Positions 8,782 to 16,547 of a stretch of DNA of 64,000 bases are shown one piece after another. How positions within the stretch are numbered: the first letter of the stretch is position 1; every line of letters starts with the position of its first letter. The position numbers were made by a program, and so were the translations under genes. The notes under the pieces are model-generated. The model was not told the origin of the DNA. It made no database searches and saw nothing but the letters and a program-made list of their open reading frames with translations. Origin of the DNA: DATGPD01 sp031423015 (lineage in GTDB: Bacteria > Planctomycetota > UBA1135 > UBA2386). The stretch lies in NCBI GenBank assembly GCA_031423015.1, contig JANPER010000270.1, positions 27,811 through 91,810 of the forward strand. Direction: 5' to 3'.

Positions 8782-10743
8782 TCACAAGATGTCGAGCACG
8801 CCGGACAGCCCGTCGGTGAGCGAAGGTAGCGCCGCCGCGTAGTTGACGCCAAGCGACAGCGAGGCGTTCCACGGCAGGAGATCGTCGTCGACGATGCCAC
8901 CGACCGCCGCCGCCGCGAACGCGCGCGCCAGATCGGGGACGCGCTCGTCGCCGATCAACTTGGTCAGCGGCCCAAGGCAACCAGCGTCGCCCACTTGACC
9001 GAGTGCGCCCGCGACCGAACCGAGGGTGGCCACGTTGAGGTCGCCAGCCCGAAGCAGTTCGAGCAGGTAGGCCGCCGCGCCTCGGTCGCCGAGAATGCCG
9101 AGCGCCACCGCGAGTTGGCGCAGAAGATGCGGGCGCCGCAGCGCTCCCTTGGCCGTGTCGCGTAGCAACGGGACGGCGCCTTGGTCGCCGAGCAGCGCCA
9201 GGCCGATCCCGAGATAGCCGGCGAATTCGTCTTGTTGAGCGTTGTCCGCGAGCAAAGCTCGCATGCCAGACGCAGCACTCGCATGCCCCGCAAGCCCCAG
9301 AGCGATCGCGAAGGCACCGCGCGCGTCGGCAGTCTTCACCGTGTTGAGCGCCTCGAGCAGCTCGCGACCGACGATGCGGTCTTCACTGGCTTGCGCGCTG
9401 CCATGCGCTCGCGCGCGATGCCGCAGCACGCCGAGCGCCAAGGCGGCCCACGGCTTGACCGTCACCTTGTGCCCCTGTGCCAGGGTCTTGAGCAGGAAGG
9501 CACGGTTGTCGTCGCCGCCGATCTGCCCCAGCGCGATCAGCGCGAACGAGCGCGCCATGCGATCTTTGCCGAACTGCGCCAGTCGCCGCAGCGCCGCGCA
9601 CGCGGCCTCGTCGGTTGGTCGCACCATGAAGCCCGCGGCGATGGCGGCTGATTGCGCGAACGCGACGGGTCGACTCTCGCGCTCCGCCAACTCTTCGACG
9701 ATGGCTTCCGTGTAGTTCACCGCGATGCCGCTGTCATCCAGCGCGAGGATGCGCGCCACGGCCAGCATCGCTTGCGCCTGCACGACCTGCTCACTCTTGC
9801 CAGCGCGTCGCATCGCGAACTGCCAAAGGCGATCGACCACGTCCTGCGTCAGAGTCCACGATTCCAACGAGCGCACATTCGGAGCGGGACAAGCCAGACG
9901 CAGCCCGTGCACCGCGCCGAGCGCAAGGTCGAGGTCCTTGCCGGTGGTGCGCTCGAGAACACCGCGCAGGGCGGCGATGATCCGCCCGCGCAGCTTCATG
10001 TCATCGCAGTTCTCGGCGACGAGCCCGAGACCGTAGGCAGCAAACGTCCGCGTGCGGTCGTCGATGCGCTCGCGGTCAGTCAGCCGACGGCCGACGCGAT
10101 CATCGGTCATGACGGCGAGCAGATCGTCGACCACCCACGGACGCCGCGAGATACCCAGGGCGAGGGCCGCCGTTTCACGCGTCTCTTGCACGCCGTTGCG
10201 CAGACCCGCGACGAACAACTCGCGCAGTGCAGGCGCTGACGCGCTCGGCAAGATCTTGCCGAGCGCCACCAAGCACGCGGACGCGAGATCAGGCTGTCGC
10301 GTCGCTTGCAGCGTGCGGGAAAGCGCCGGCAGCAGCTCGCGATCGATTTGCTCGAGGGTCGGATGCGCGCCAGAGGCACGCGTCGCGGTGACCGTGGCCT
10401 TGACCTGAAGGTAAGCGTCCTTGTTGAACTCCCACCACAGCTGCCAGCGGGTCTGCTCGCCTCCCGACGCCGCCGTCAAAGCAGCCGAACCGCCCACCGG
10501 TTGCGCGTAGGAAGGAGCCGAACTCACACGAGGCCCCGCAGTGACGGGGCCACTCCGACCACCGGGGGCTGCGGGACCTCCCGCTCCCCCCGGCAACACC
10601 GCAGCACCGACCCCGACGCCTACCCCCGGGTTCACCGGAATCGGTGCACGGTAGCCGCCACCATGAGCTTCGAGGGGCGCAGCCAGAACACTGATCGCGA
10701 CCGCCACGATCGATCGACAAACCCAAACCGTGCGACGAACCAT
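8782..10743 (-). CDS. Exported HEAT-repeat protein
   Basis: A 653-residue protein. The ATG at 10743 gives a good signal peptide (basic MVRR, hydrophobic core, LEAHGGG). After it comes a Gly/Pro-rich linker to about residue 90, then roughly 550 residues of repeated helical pairs with HEAT/PBS-type patterns, for example ALALGISRRPWVVDDLLAVM, SFALIALGQIGGDDNRAFLL and QLAVALGILGDRGAAAYLLE. Such solenoids are protein-binding scaffolds; no catalytic domain is evident. It probably acts outside the cytoplasmic membrane. The gene stands between two tRNA genes on the same strand. Exact function unknown. Confidence 0.75.
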   Translation of the reverse strand: MVRRTVWVCRSIVAVAISVLAAPLEAHGGGYRAPIPVNPGVGVGVGAAVLPGGAGGPAAPGGRSGPVTAGPRVSSAPSYAQPVGGSAALTAASGGEQTRWQLWWEFNKDAYLQVKATVTATRASGAHPTLEQIDRELLPALSRTLQATRQPDLASACLVALGKILPSASAPALRELFVAGLRNGVQETRETAALALGISRRPWVVDDLLAVMTDDRVGRRLTDRERIDDRTRTFAAYGLGLVAENCDDMKLRGRIIAALRGVLERTTGKDLDLALGAVHGLRLACPAPNVRSLESWTLTQDVVDRLWQFAMRRAGKSEQVVQAQAMLAVARILALDDSGIAVNYTEAIVEELAERESRPVAFAQSAAIAAGFMVRPTDEAACAALRRLAQFGKDRMARSFALIALGQIGGDDNRAFLLKTLAQGHKVTVKPWAALALGVLRHRARAHGSAQASEDRIVGRELLEALNTVKTADARGAFAIALGLAGHASAASGMRALLADNAQQDEFAGYLGIGLALLGDQGAVPLLRDTAKGALRRPHLLRQLAVALGILGDRGAAAYLLELLRAGDLNVATLGSVAGALGQVGDAGCLGPLTKLIGDERVPDLARAFAAAAVGGIVDDDLLPWNASLSLGVNYAAALPSLTDGLSGVLDIL

Positions 10744-10922
10744 GAGTGGCGCCGTCAAGCGCCGAAGCCAGAGACGAAGAACAGCCCGAGGCGGGATTCC
10801 ACGCTCAAGCAAGTCTCAGCCTACCGGTTCTCTCGATCCCCGCCGCCTCTGATCCCGCAACACACACCCCGAGGAATCGCATCGAACTTCCGCGGGCGCG
10901 GCAGCGCCCGCGGTGCTCGCCA

Positions 10923-10987
10923 GATTCCTGCCGGGCCTGCCATCTGCTGCGCTACCGCGCAGCAGATTGGCACGCCCGGCAGGAATC
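10923..10987 (-). repeat. Long palindrome reaching into the 3' end of tRNA-Arg
   Basis: A near-perfect 65-base inverted repeat. An 11-bp stem with a 4-base loop (10942-10967) sits directly after the encoded CCA, and outside it the last 14 bases of the tRNA body (10974-10987) are repeated in inverted form at 10923-10936. In RNA the trailer could therefore pair with the tRNA's own T arm and acceptor strand. It may be a terminator, a processing signal, or a leftover of a partial tRNA duplication. Confidence 0.7.
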
Positions 10988-11044
10988 GAACCTGCGACCT
11001 ACGGCTTAGAAGGCCGTCGCTCTATCCAACTGAGCTACGGGCGC
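10968..11044 (-). tRNA. tRNA-Arg (anticodon TCT)
   Basis: A 77-base cloverleaf with encoded CCA. The acceptor stem is GCGCCCG/CGGGCGT, the D arm AGCTCAGTTGGATAGAGC, the anticodon stem ACGGC/GCCGT encloses CTTCTAA (anticodon TCT), the T arm is GCAGG-TTCGATT-CCTGC, and the discriminator is G. It reads AGA codons, which are rare in GC-rich genes. Its trailer forms the palindrome at 10923-10987. Confidence 0.95.
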
Positions 11045-11194
11045 CCAGGGTGGAGAATAGGCGAACCAACGGCCGCGACCCAGCGCCGCGCCCGATCACC
11101 GCACCCAAGGTTCGCACCCAAGGCGGTACCCAGTTCTCAAGCGCGAGTCGCCAACGACTCCCCAGGTCATCAAGTCCCGAACAGCAACCCCGAC

Positions 11195-11689
11195 CTATTG
11201 ACCCTTGATACGCGACACCTCTCCAGGCTCCATCGGCATCGGGGTGGTCGGAATGGCGAGTTGGGTCACGGCGTCGTGCCGTCCGAGATCAGAGCGGTAC
11301 GCCATCACAGTGGTCGACTTGGCGCCATCGGCATGCACCCACCAGTCCTGGCCTACGGGGCTGCGCTCGATTCCGATGATCTCAGAGTAGGGCCGGTCGT
11401 TCGGCCAGCTCAGGGGCGCCGGGTCAACGGCTCCGTTGAGGGCCGCGACGTAGGTTCCATTGGGCAGACGCAACAACTTGCGCTTGGCCTCGGCGTCGGG
11501 GTTAGAGACCGTGGGTGGCGCCGTCCGGCGCGCGCTGAGGGACGCGGCCTCAGGCTGGGGTGTTGGCTTGGCGTCGACGGCGACGGACGCAGGCGCCGAA
11601 CTCGTGGCGCGGCTCTGGCCAGGCCACAGCCAAAGGACCGCGCCAACAGCCGCACAAAGGACGAGACCAACCGGGAGAGTCGAGTTCAT
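11195..11689 (-). CDS. Hypothetical membrane-anchored protein
   Basis: A 164-residue product with one N-terminal hydrophobic segment (about residues 5-24, PVGLVLCAAVGAVLWLWPGQ), a Pro/Ala-rich linker to about residue 65, and a small C-terminal domain with NGTYVAALNGAVDPAPLSWP and PVGQDWWVHADGAKSTTVMA. It is most likely anchored in the inner membrane with the domain outside. No family recognised. The coding frame is supported by its anchor and a sensible stop, but there is no homology evidence. Confidence 0.55.
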   Translation of the reverse strand: MNSTLPVGLVLCAAVGAVLWLWPGQSRATSSAPASVAVDAKPTPQPEAASLSARRTAPPTVSNPDAEAKRKLLRLPNGTYVAALNGAVDPAPLSWPNDRPYSEIIGIERSPVGQDWWVHADGAKSTTVMAYRSDLGRHDAVTQLAIPTTPMPMEPGEVSRIKGQ

Positions 11690-11990
11690 ACTGAGAGAGA
11701 GTCTAGTCCGGAGGGGCGAAGAGAACGAGGCGGCCCTCTTACGGCGTCACGAATCGAGACGATCGCGGGTCGTGGCACGCGAGCGCGGTTCGGGCCCCCC
11801 ATCTCTCGACGGCCCTTGACAACTCCGCAGAAATACAATCACCTGCGAAACCTGAGTGGGGATGCCGCTCGTCTACTCGGCTGGGCGAGTATCCTTACTC
11901 AACTCGTCTGGCCACCTGTTCGACCTGACCTCATGTTGAGGTGGGTCGGAGGTGTCGCCTTGCTCACACACTTCTAGGAGTCCTGTCAGG
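11690..11990 (+). promoter_or_regulatory. Divergent intergenic leader region
   Basis: About 300 bases between two divergent genes, less GC-rich than its surroundings. It holds TTGACA at 11816-11821 and TACAAT at 11834-11839, but their spacing of 12 is too short for one promoter. It also holds a 6-bp hairpin with TGT loop (11928-11942) and TATCCT at 11890-11895. A GGAG-type ribosome site lies about 10 bases before the secreted-protein start. The promoter and a structured leader for that gene are probably here. Confidence 0.35.
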
Positions 11991-13109
11991 ATGCGTTCCC
12001 TTCTCCTCGCTTCGCTCGTATTCGCCTCGTCGGCCGCGGCGCAGACCGCCGCCAACCATTTCTTGATCTACAACGAAGTCTGCACGAACTTCACCTCGCG
12101 CGGCTCGCTGGGGATGTTTGGTGGCAACAACCTGATCCAGGTGCCTGGTGACCGCTTCTCCGGTATCGGCCATGACGCCTCCGGCGGCGGCACCAAGCTC
12201 CTCGGGTTCCGCAGCATTCTGCAGGATCAGAACGCAGCGACGGTGGAGGCGTACAGCTACATCATCCGCGCCGACAGTGGGGGCGCGCCCGATCCGAACG
12301 CGGGGGGGATCCTGTTCCAGACCGCGGCCATCAACAGCCCAGGCGGCTCGGGGATCCTCGCGTGGAACGTCTTCACAGACCTCGGGACCCCAGCGACGAC
12401 CGCTCTGCCCACTACGCCGGGCACCACGTTCTACTACGGGATGGATTGGGGCCCATCGGGTTGGACGGCGGACGGTCTGTCGACGCACATCAACACCTAC
12501 TACCCGTTGGCCGGCAACACCTGCGGTCTTACGCGAACGGACAACCCGGCGCCAACCGGCGTGCCGAATCTGACCTGGAACCTCATCACCGGCGCTGCCA
12601 GCGCGACCCAGCCCGGCGTGTTCCGTAGCCCTCGCTACGAGCTCAAGCTCGAAGCCGCCGTCTTGAACCTCGGCAACGTCGATACGAATCTGGCCACCGA
12701 CCCGACTTGGACCTGCTTCTGCGGCGCGACCACCCGCAGCTTCGGTTGTGGCGGCATGTATCCGCAGAACGGCGGCTCGCGCGTCGACGGGATGGACTTC
12801 CGCGTCAGGAACTTCAACTACCCGATGGGACTCTACGCCCTCTTCCTCGGCGAGCCTGGGGCCGCCTTCAACCTCGCCCCGATTTTCGCGGGCAATCTCT
12901 ACCTCAACCTAGCCGGCCCGAACATCCCCTTCACTCAACTGAGTAGCGGCAGCCTCGACGCGGCCGGCCAAGGCATTGGCACGATCGTTCCGCCCAACTT
13001 CTTTCCGCCGTCGTTCCGCAACTTCCGGCTGGACTTCCAGGCCTTCACCCTCGGCGCCGGCTTCCCCGGCATGATGACCAACAGCGCCGCCACTTCTTGG
13101 CTGCCGTAG
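11991..13109 (+). CDS. Secreted protein of unknown function
   Basis: A 372-residue protein. The ATG at 11991 is preceded by CTAGGAG and gives a signal peptide (MRSLLLASLVFASSAAAQ, cut after AAAQ). The mature part is rich in Gly, Asn, Thr and aromatic residues with little charge, typical of extracellular beta proteins. Four cysteines cluster at TCFCGATTRSFGCGG, suggesting disulphides. The end, with FRLDFQAFTLGAGFPGMMT, resembles C-terminal segments common in planctomycete secreted proteins (inference). It is followed by a strong terminator and stands alone. Role unknown; a surface or matrix protein is plausible. Confidence 0.7.
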   Translation: MRSLLLASLVFASSAAAQTAANHFLIYNEVCTNFTSRGSLGMFGGNNLIQVPGDRFSGIGHDASGGGTKLLGFRSILQDQNAATVEAYSYIIRADSGGAPDPNAGGILFQTAAINSPGGSGILAWNVFTDLGTPATTALPTTPGTTFYYGMDWGPSGWTADGLSTHINTYYPLAGNTCGLTRTDNPAPTGVPNLTWNLITGAASATQPGVFRSPRYELKLEAAVLNLGNVDTNLATDPTWTCFCGATTRSFGCGGMYPQNGGSRVDGMDFRVRNFNYPMGLYALFLGEPGAAFNLAPIFAGNLYLNLAGPNIPFTQLSSGSLDAAGQGIGTIVPPNFFPPSFRNFRLDFQAFTLGAGFPGMMTNSAATSWLP

Positions 13110-13147
13110 TGTGAGACTGCACCGGGGCGCAACCCCGTTGTGGTAAG

Positions 13148-13181
13148 AACCGGGCTGCGCGGCTCCCCGCGCAGCCCGGTT
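13148..13181 (+). terminator. Rho-independent-type terminator
   Basis: A perfect 15-bp stem (AACCGGGCTGCGCGG and its complement) with a 4-base loop CTCC, 38 bases after the stop of the secreted-protein gene. It is followed by CGCGTTTA rather than a long T run, but the stem is very strong. It can act in both directions and separates the gene from the convergent small membrane protein. Confidence 0.8.
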
Positions 13182-13244
13182 CGCGTTTAGGGCCGGCCCG
13201 GATTCGCACGACGACCCGGGATCATCGCGGCCGGGCTACCAGCG

Positions 13245-13526
13245 TCAGCTATCGCTAGCCTTGCCCCTGCTTGGCGCCGACTCCGCCCGAACGTTGGGCA
13301 TCGCTCCTTGGATGCGTCGCCACTCCGCACGCGCCATCGGCAGAGTCAAGAAGCCGAGGCTAACACCGGTCAGCACCGCACCGAGGCTGAAGAGGCGGTG
13401 GCTGAGCATCATGGCCAAGCCAGCGAAGAACGCGATCCAGGCGAGATCGAAGTGGCGACCACGCCTCGCGGCGTGCGCAAATCCCCACACCACGACCGCG
13501 ACAACGATCAGTTCGCCCAGGACCAT
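13245..13526 (-). CDS. Small membrane protein, unknown
   Basis: A 93-residue protein with two or three predicted membrane helices (residues about 3-18, 27-42 and 45-63), followed by a charged tail RAEWRRIQGAMPNVRAESAP. No family recognised. It lies just downstream of rpmB on the same strand with a 54-base gap and may be co-transcribed with it. The hydrophobic pattern makes a real gene likely, but nothing indicates its function. Confidence 0.5.
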   Translation of the reverse strand: MVLGELIVVAVVVWGFAHAARRGRHFDLAWIAFFAGLAMMLSHRLFSLGAVLTGVSLGFLTLPMARAEWRRIQGAMPNVRAESAPSRGKASDS

Positions 13527-13580
13527 GGGCGCGGGCTACGACAGTCAGGAAAGGCTATTCAGCCTTCAACCCTCCTGCGG

Positions 13581-13904
13581 TCACTTCTTCTTGTCGATGG
13601 GCAGCGCTGCCAACTCGTTGCGGTGGCGCCCACGCAGTGCCTTGACCAAAGGAAAGCTCTCGACCTTGTCGCCCCGACGCAACGTCAGCTTGCCGGACTT
13701 GATGACCTTGGTCGACACCTTGACTCGCAGGACGCGGCCGTCGGGCGTCAGCACGCGGATGGTGTGAATGTTGGCCTTGAACTTACGCTTGGCGCGGCCG
13801 GTTACGCGGCGACCGACGCCGCCCTTCTTCTTGGCCAAACCGCGACGGGCGACGGTGTTGCCAACACGCGTGCGGCGACCAGTGACTTCGCAGACTCGGG
13901 ACAT
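13581..13904 (-). CDS. rpmB: 50S ribosomal protein L28
   Basis: Structural protein of the large ribosomal subunit. It starts MSRVCEVTGRRTRVGNTVAR with the family hallmarks (CxVTGRR near the start, then KRKFKANIHTIRV). At 107 residues it is longer than most L28 proteins (60-80); the extra length is C-terminal, ending in LAALPIDKKK. The 124-base gap to the divergent protease gene must hold both promoters. Confidence 0.95.
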   Translation of the reverse strand: MSRVCEVTGRRTRVGNTVARRGLAKKKGGVGRRVTGRAKRKFKANIHTIRVLTPDGRVLRVKVSTKVIKSGKLTLRRGDKVESFPLVKALRGRHRNELAALPIDKKK

Positions 13905-14028
13905 GTGAGTGCTCTAAAACGGGCGGCGAAGCGTAGCCAGGGGCGAGCGGCAAGCAAGAAAACAAGGCGGCAAGCCAGAAGGTCGCCTCCGAGCCGGAGG
14001 CTCGCGGCCGCAGGGTAGATCGCGAGGA

Positions 14029-15507
14029 GTGCCCTCCGAGGCTACTGTTTCCTTGGAAGATTGCCACTGGCGCCCGCCGCCGTGGACGCGGAGAGTGCCA
14101 CGAAGGCTCACTCGCACAAGCGCATTGACAAACCGATCTCGATTCCCGTGGTGGATGATCTTGGTGAATGGCGTGGTCGCGTTCGGGATCACCGTGTTCA
14201 CCATCGAGTTCTGGCTGGGCCGCGCCGACGACCTGCCGGAAAAGGAACTGCGCATGCTCCGCCTGGTGTTCCGGCAGGTGATGCAGGATCACGTCGAGCC
14301 GCACGCCCCCGACGAGCTTTTGCGCTTCGCCATCGACGGCATGGTCGAGGGCCTGCACGACAAGCACAGCAAGTTCGTACCGGGCGACCGGGCGCGTGCC
14401 TTCGACAGCGAAACGACCGGCGAGTACCAGGGGATCGGCATCGGCATCGTCCCCGACCACATCCCCATCACCGTGCGCTATCTGTTGGAGGACAGCCCGG
14501 CCGAACGCGGCGGCATCGCGGTCGGCGATCGCATCGTGCAGATCGACGGCGAAAGGCTCGACCAGGTTACCAAGAGCAACGTCATGGAGGAGGCTCGGCG
14601 ACGGTTACTCGGGGCTCCGGGCAGCACCGTCAGGGTCGTGGTTCAGCGCGGCTCTGATGTCGAGACCGAGGTCGAGTTGACGCGCGGCGTCCAGGGCACC
14701 AGCGTGAAGTGGGCGCGCCTTGTCGATCAGCAGGCGCGCATCGGGTACCTCTACGTATCCGCGTTCCAGCAACGCACCGCCGCCGAACTGGATCACGAGT
14801 TGCGGTTCCTGGAAGAGCAGGCCGGCGGCGCGCTGGAAGGTCTCGTCCTCGACCTGCGCCACAACCCAGGCGGCCTGCTGACCGAGAGCATCGCCGTCGC
14901 CAACCGCTTCCTGACGCGCGGCAACATCGTGTCTCTCCGGGCACGCGGCGATGTCGAACACGCCCGCCACGATGTCGATCCGAGCAAGACCACGCACCCT
15001 AGTCTGCCGCTCGTGCTGTTGGTCAACGATGACAGCGCAAGTGCGAGCGAAGTGCTGTGCGGCGCCTTGCAGGATCACCAACGCGCCGCGGTGGTCGGCG
15101 CGCAGACCTACGGCAAGGCGGTCGTGCAGAGCATCTACCGTTGGGACGGCCTCGACTTCCGACTCAAGCTGACCACGTCGCGCTATCTCACGCCAAATGG
15201 ACGATCGTTGGGGCGAATCGAACGGGGCCGCGACGGCAAGCCCGAGGGCGGCATCACCCCCGACGTCGAGGTTGCTTTGCCGCCGAAGGTCGGAGAAGCC
15301 GCAAGGGTGCGCTTGCAGGACTTTGAAGTGCCGCGGCGCTACAAGGCGGCCGCGGCGGCGCTGGCCCTTGAACTCGGGTTCGAGGGTGAAGCCGAACCGC
15401 TCGGTCCCGAGCAAGACGCGCAGCTCGGTCGCGCGCTCGAAGTGCTCCGCGAGCGGATGGCCCGGGCGGCGCCGGAGGCTGGCAACTCCGCCGAGAGCAA
15501 ACGGTGA
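14029..15507 (+). CDS. S41 carboxy-terminal processing peptidase (CtpA-like)
   Basis: Membrane-anchored serine protease. One hydrophobic anchor lies at about residues 41-63 (WWMILVNGVVAFGITVFTIE). A PDZ domain follows around 130-215 (GIGIVPDHIPITVRYLLEDSPAERGGIAVGD region), then the S41 core with the LDLRHNPGGLL substrate site. The Ser-Lys catalytic dyad appears as SASASEV and YGKAVVQS. It trims C-termini of exported proteins. The first start is GTG at 14029; a later in-frame start is possible because no ribosome site is evident. Its stop overlaps the tsaD start in GTGA, indicating translational coupling. Confidence 0.9.
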   Translation: MPSEATVSLEDCHWRPPPWTRRVPRRLTRTSALTNRSRFPWWMILVNGVVAFGITVFTIEFWLGRADDLPEKELRMLRLVFRQVMQDHVEPHAPDELLRFAIDGMVEGLHDKHSKFVPGDRARAFDSETTGEYQGIGIGIVPDHIPITVRYLLEDSPAERGGIAVGDRIVQIDGERLDQVTKSNVMEEARRRLLGAPGSTVRVVVQRGSDVETEVELTRGVQGTSVKWARLVDQQARIGYLYVSAFQQRTAAELDHELRFLEEQAGGALEGLVLDLRHNPGGLLTESIAVANRFLTRGNIVSLRARGDVEHARHDVDPSKTTHPSLPLVLLVNDDSASASEVLCGALQDHQRAAVVGAQTYGKAVVQSIYRWDGLDFRLKLTTSRYLTPNGRSLGRIERGRDGKPEGGITPDVEVALPPKVGEAARVRLQDFEVPRRYKAAAAALALELGFEGEAEPLGPEQDAQLGRALEVLRERMARAAPEAGNSAESKR

Positions 15508-16541
15508 CCTCCACGTCGCTGGTCTTGGGCATCGAGTCCTCGTGCGACGAGACCGCCGCCGCAGTGGTACGCGATGGCCGAACCGTACTCAGCAACGTCA
15601 TCGCGTCGCAGGACGACCTGCACGCGCGTTACCGCGGCGTGGTGCCAGAGATCGCCAGCCGCTCACACATGCAACGCATCCTGCCGACGCTGCGCACTGC
15701 GTTGACCACGGCAGGCGCGGCGCCGCACGACCTCACCGGCATCGCCGTCACCCACCGACCAGGCATGATCGGCTGCCTCTTGGTGGGCGTCGCCGCAGCC
15801 AAGGCGCTGAGCTGGAGTTTTCGGCGACCGCTGATCGGCGTCGACCATGTGCAGGCGCACATACACGCGGCGTTCATGGTCAGGCCCGATGCGCCGTTGC
15901 CCATGTTGGCGTTGGTCGCCTCCGGCGGGCACACGGCGCTGTACCGGGTCGATGCCCCCGGCGCAGCTACGCGTCTTGGCGCCACGCGCGACGACGCCGC
16001 CGGCGAAGCCCTCGACAAGGCCGCGGCGCTGCTGGGCCTGCCCTACCCAGGCGGACCCTCGATCCAAGCTGCGGCGCGCGCCGGCAATCCGCGCGCGGTT
16101 GCTTTCCCGCGCGCGCTTCTGGCCCCCGACTCCCTCGACTTCTCGTTCAGCGGCGTCAAGACTTCGTTGCTCCAGCACCTCGAGAAACGCGGCTTCTCCG
16201 CCGAGCGGCGACCAAGCGACTCAGAACTCGCCGACCTCGCTGCTTCGTATCAGGCGGCGGTCGTCGACGTGATGGTGGTGAAGCTGGCACGCGCGGCCAA
16301 GGCCAGCGGCGCGCGCAGCCTGTCGATCGGCGGCGGTGTGGCGCGCAACGAACGCTTGCGCGCTGAGATCGAAGCACACCCAGAACTGCGGGCGCTCACC
16401 GCGGTGTTCCCCCCCCTTGATCTCTGCTCCGACAACGCGGCGATGGTGGCAGGTCTCGGCGCCCACCTGCTGGCGCGCGGTGAAGAGTCGACGCTCGGCC
16501 TCGAAGCCCTCGCTACAGCGCGCAGCTCGCGCGCGAGTTGA
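15504..16541 (+). CDS. tsaD: tRNA threonylcarbamoyltransferase TsaD
   Basis: Transfers the threonylcarbamoyl group to A37 of ANN-reading tRNAs, working with TsaB and TsaE. The 345-residue product has LGIESSCDETAAAVV at the N-terminus, the metal site in DHVQAHIHAAF, the ASGGHTALY nucleotide loop and LSIGGGVARNERLR near the end. It starts with GTG overlapping the protease stop (GTGA). No tsaB, tsaC or tsaE is in the window. It converges with the next gene, leaving only 6 bases between stops. Confidence 0.95.
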   Translation: MTSTSLVLGIESSCDETAAAVVRDGRTVLSNVIASQDDLHARYRGVVPEIASRSHMQRILPTLRTALTTAGAAPHDLTGIAVTHRPGMIGCLLVGVAAAKALSWSFRRPLIGVDHVQAHIHAAFMVRPDAPLPMLALVASGGHTALYRVDAPGAATRLGATRDDAAGEALDKAAALLGLPYPGGPSIQAAARAGNPRAVAFPRALLAPDSLDFSFSGVKTSLLQHLEKRGFSAERRPSDSELADLAASYQAAVVDVMVVKLARAAKASGARSLSIGGGVARNERLRAEIEAHPELRALTAVFPPLDLCSDNAAMVAGLGAHLLARGEESTLGLEALATARSSRAS

Positions 16542-16547
16542 CGTTGG

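Noticed and set aside
11816..11839. TTGACA followed by TACAAT as a housekeeping promoter
   Set aside because: Both boxes are good, but the spacer is only 12 bases, far from the 16-18 needed. Kept only as part of the leader-region note.
11195..11977. Plus-strand frame through the minus-strand anchored protein
   Set aside because: It begins in tRNA-Arg and has no signal or domain; the minus-strand frame has a clear membrane anchor.
12976..12990. Sigma-54-like promoter TGGCACG-N4-TTCC
   Set aside because: It lies inside the secreted-protein coding region and lacks the invariant GC of the -12 element. No good sigma-54 site was seen near the giant activator.
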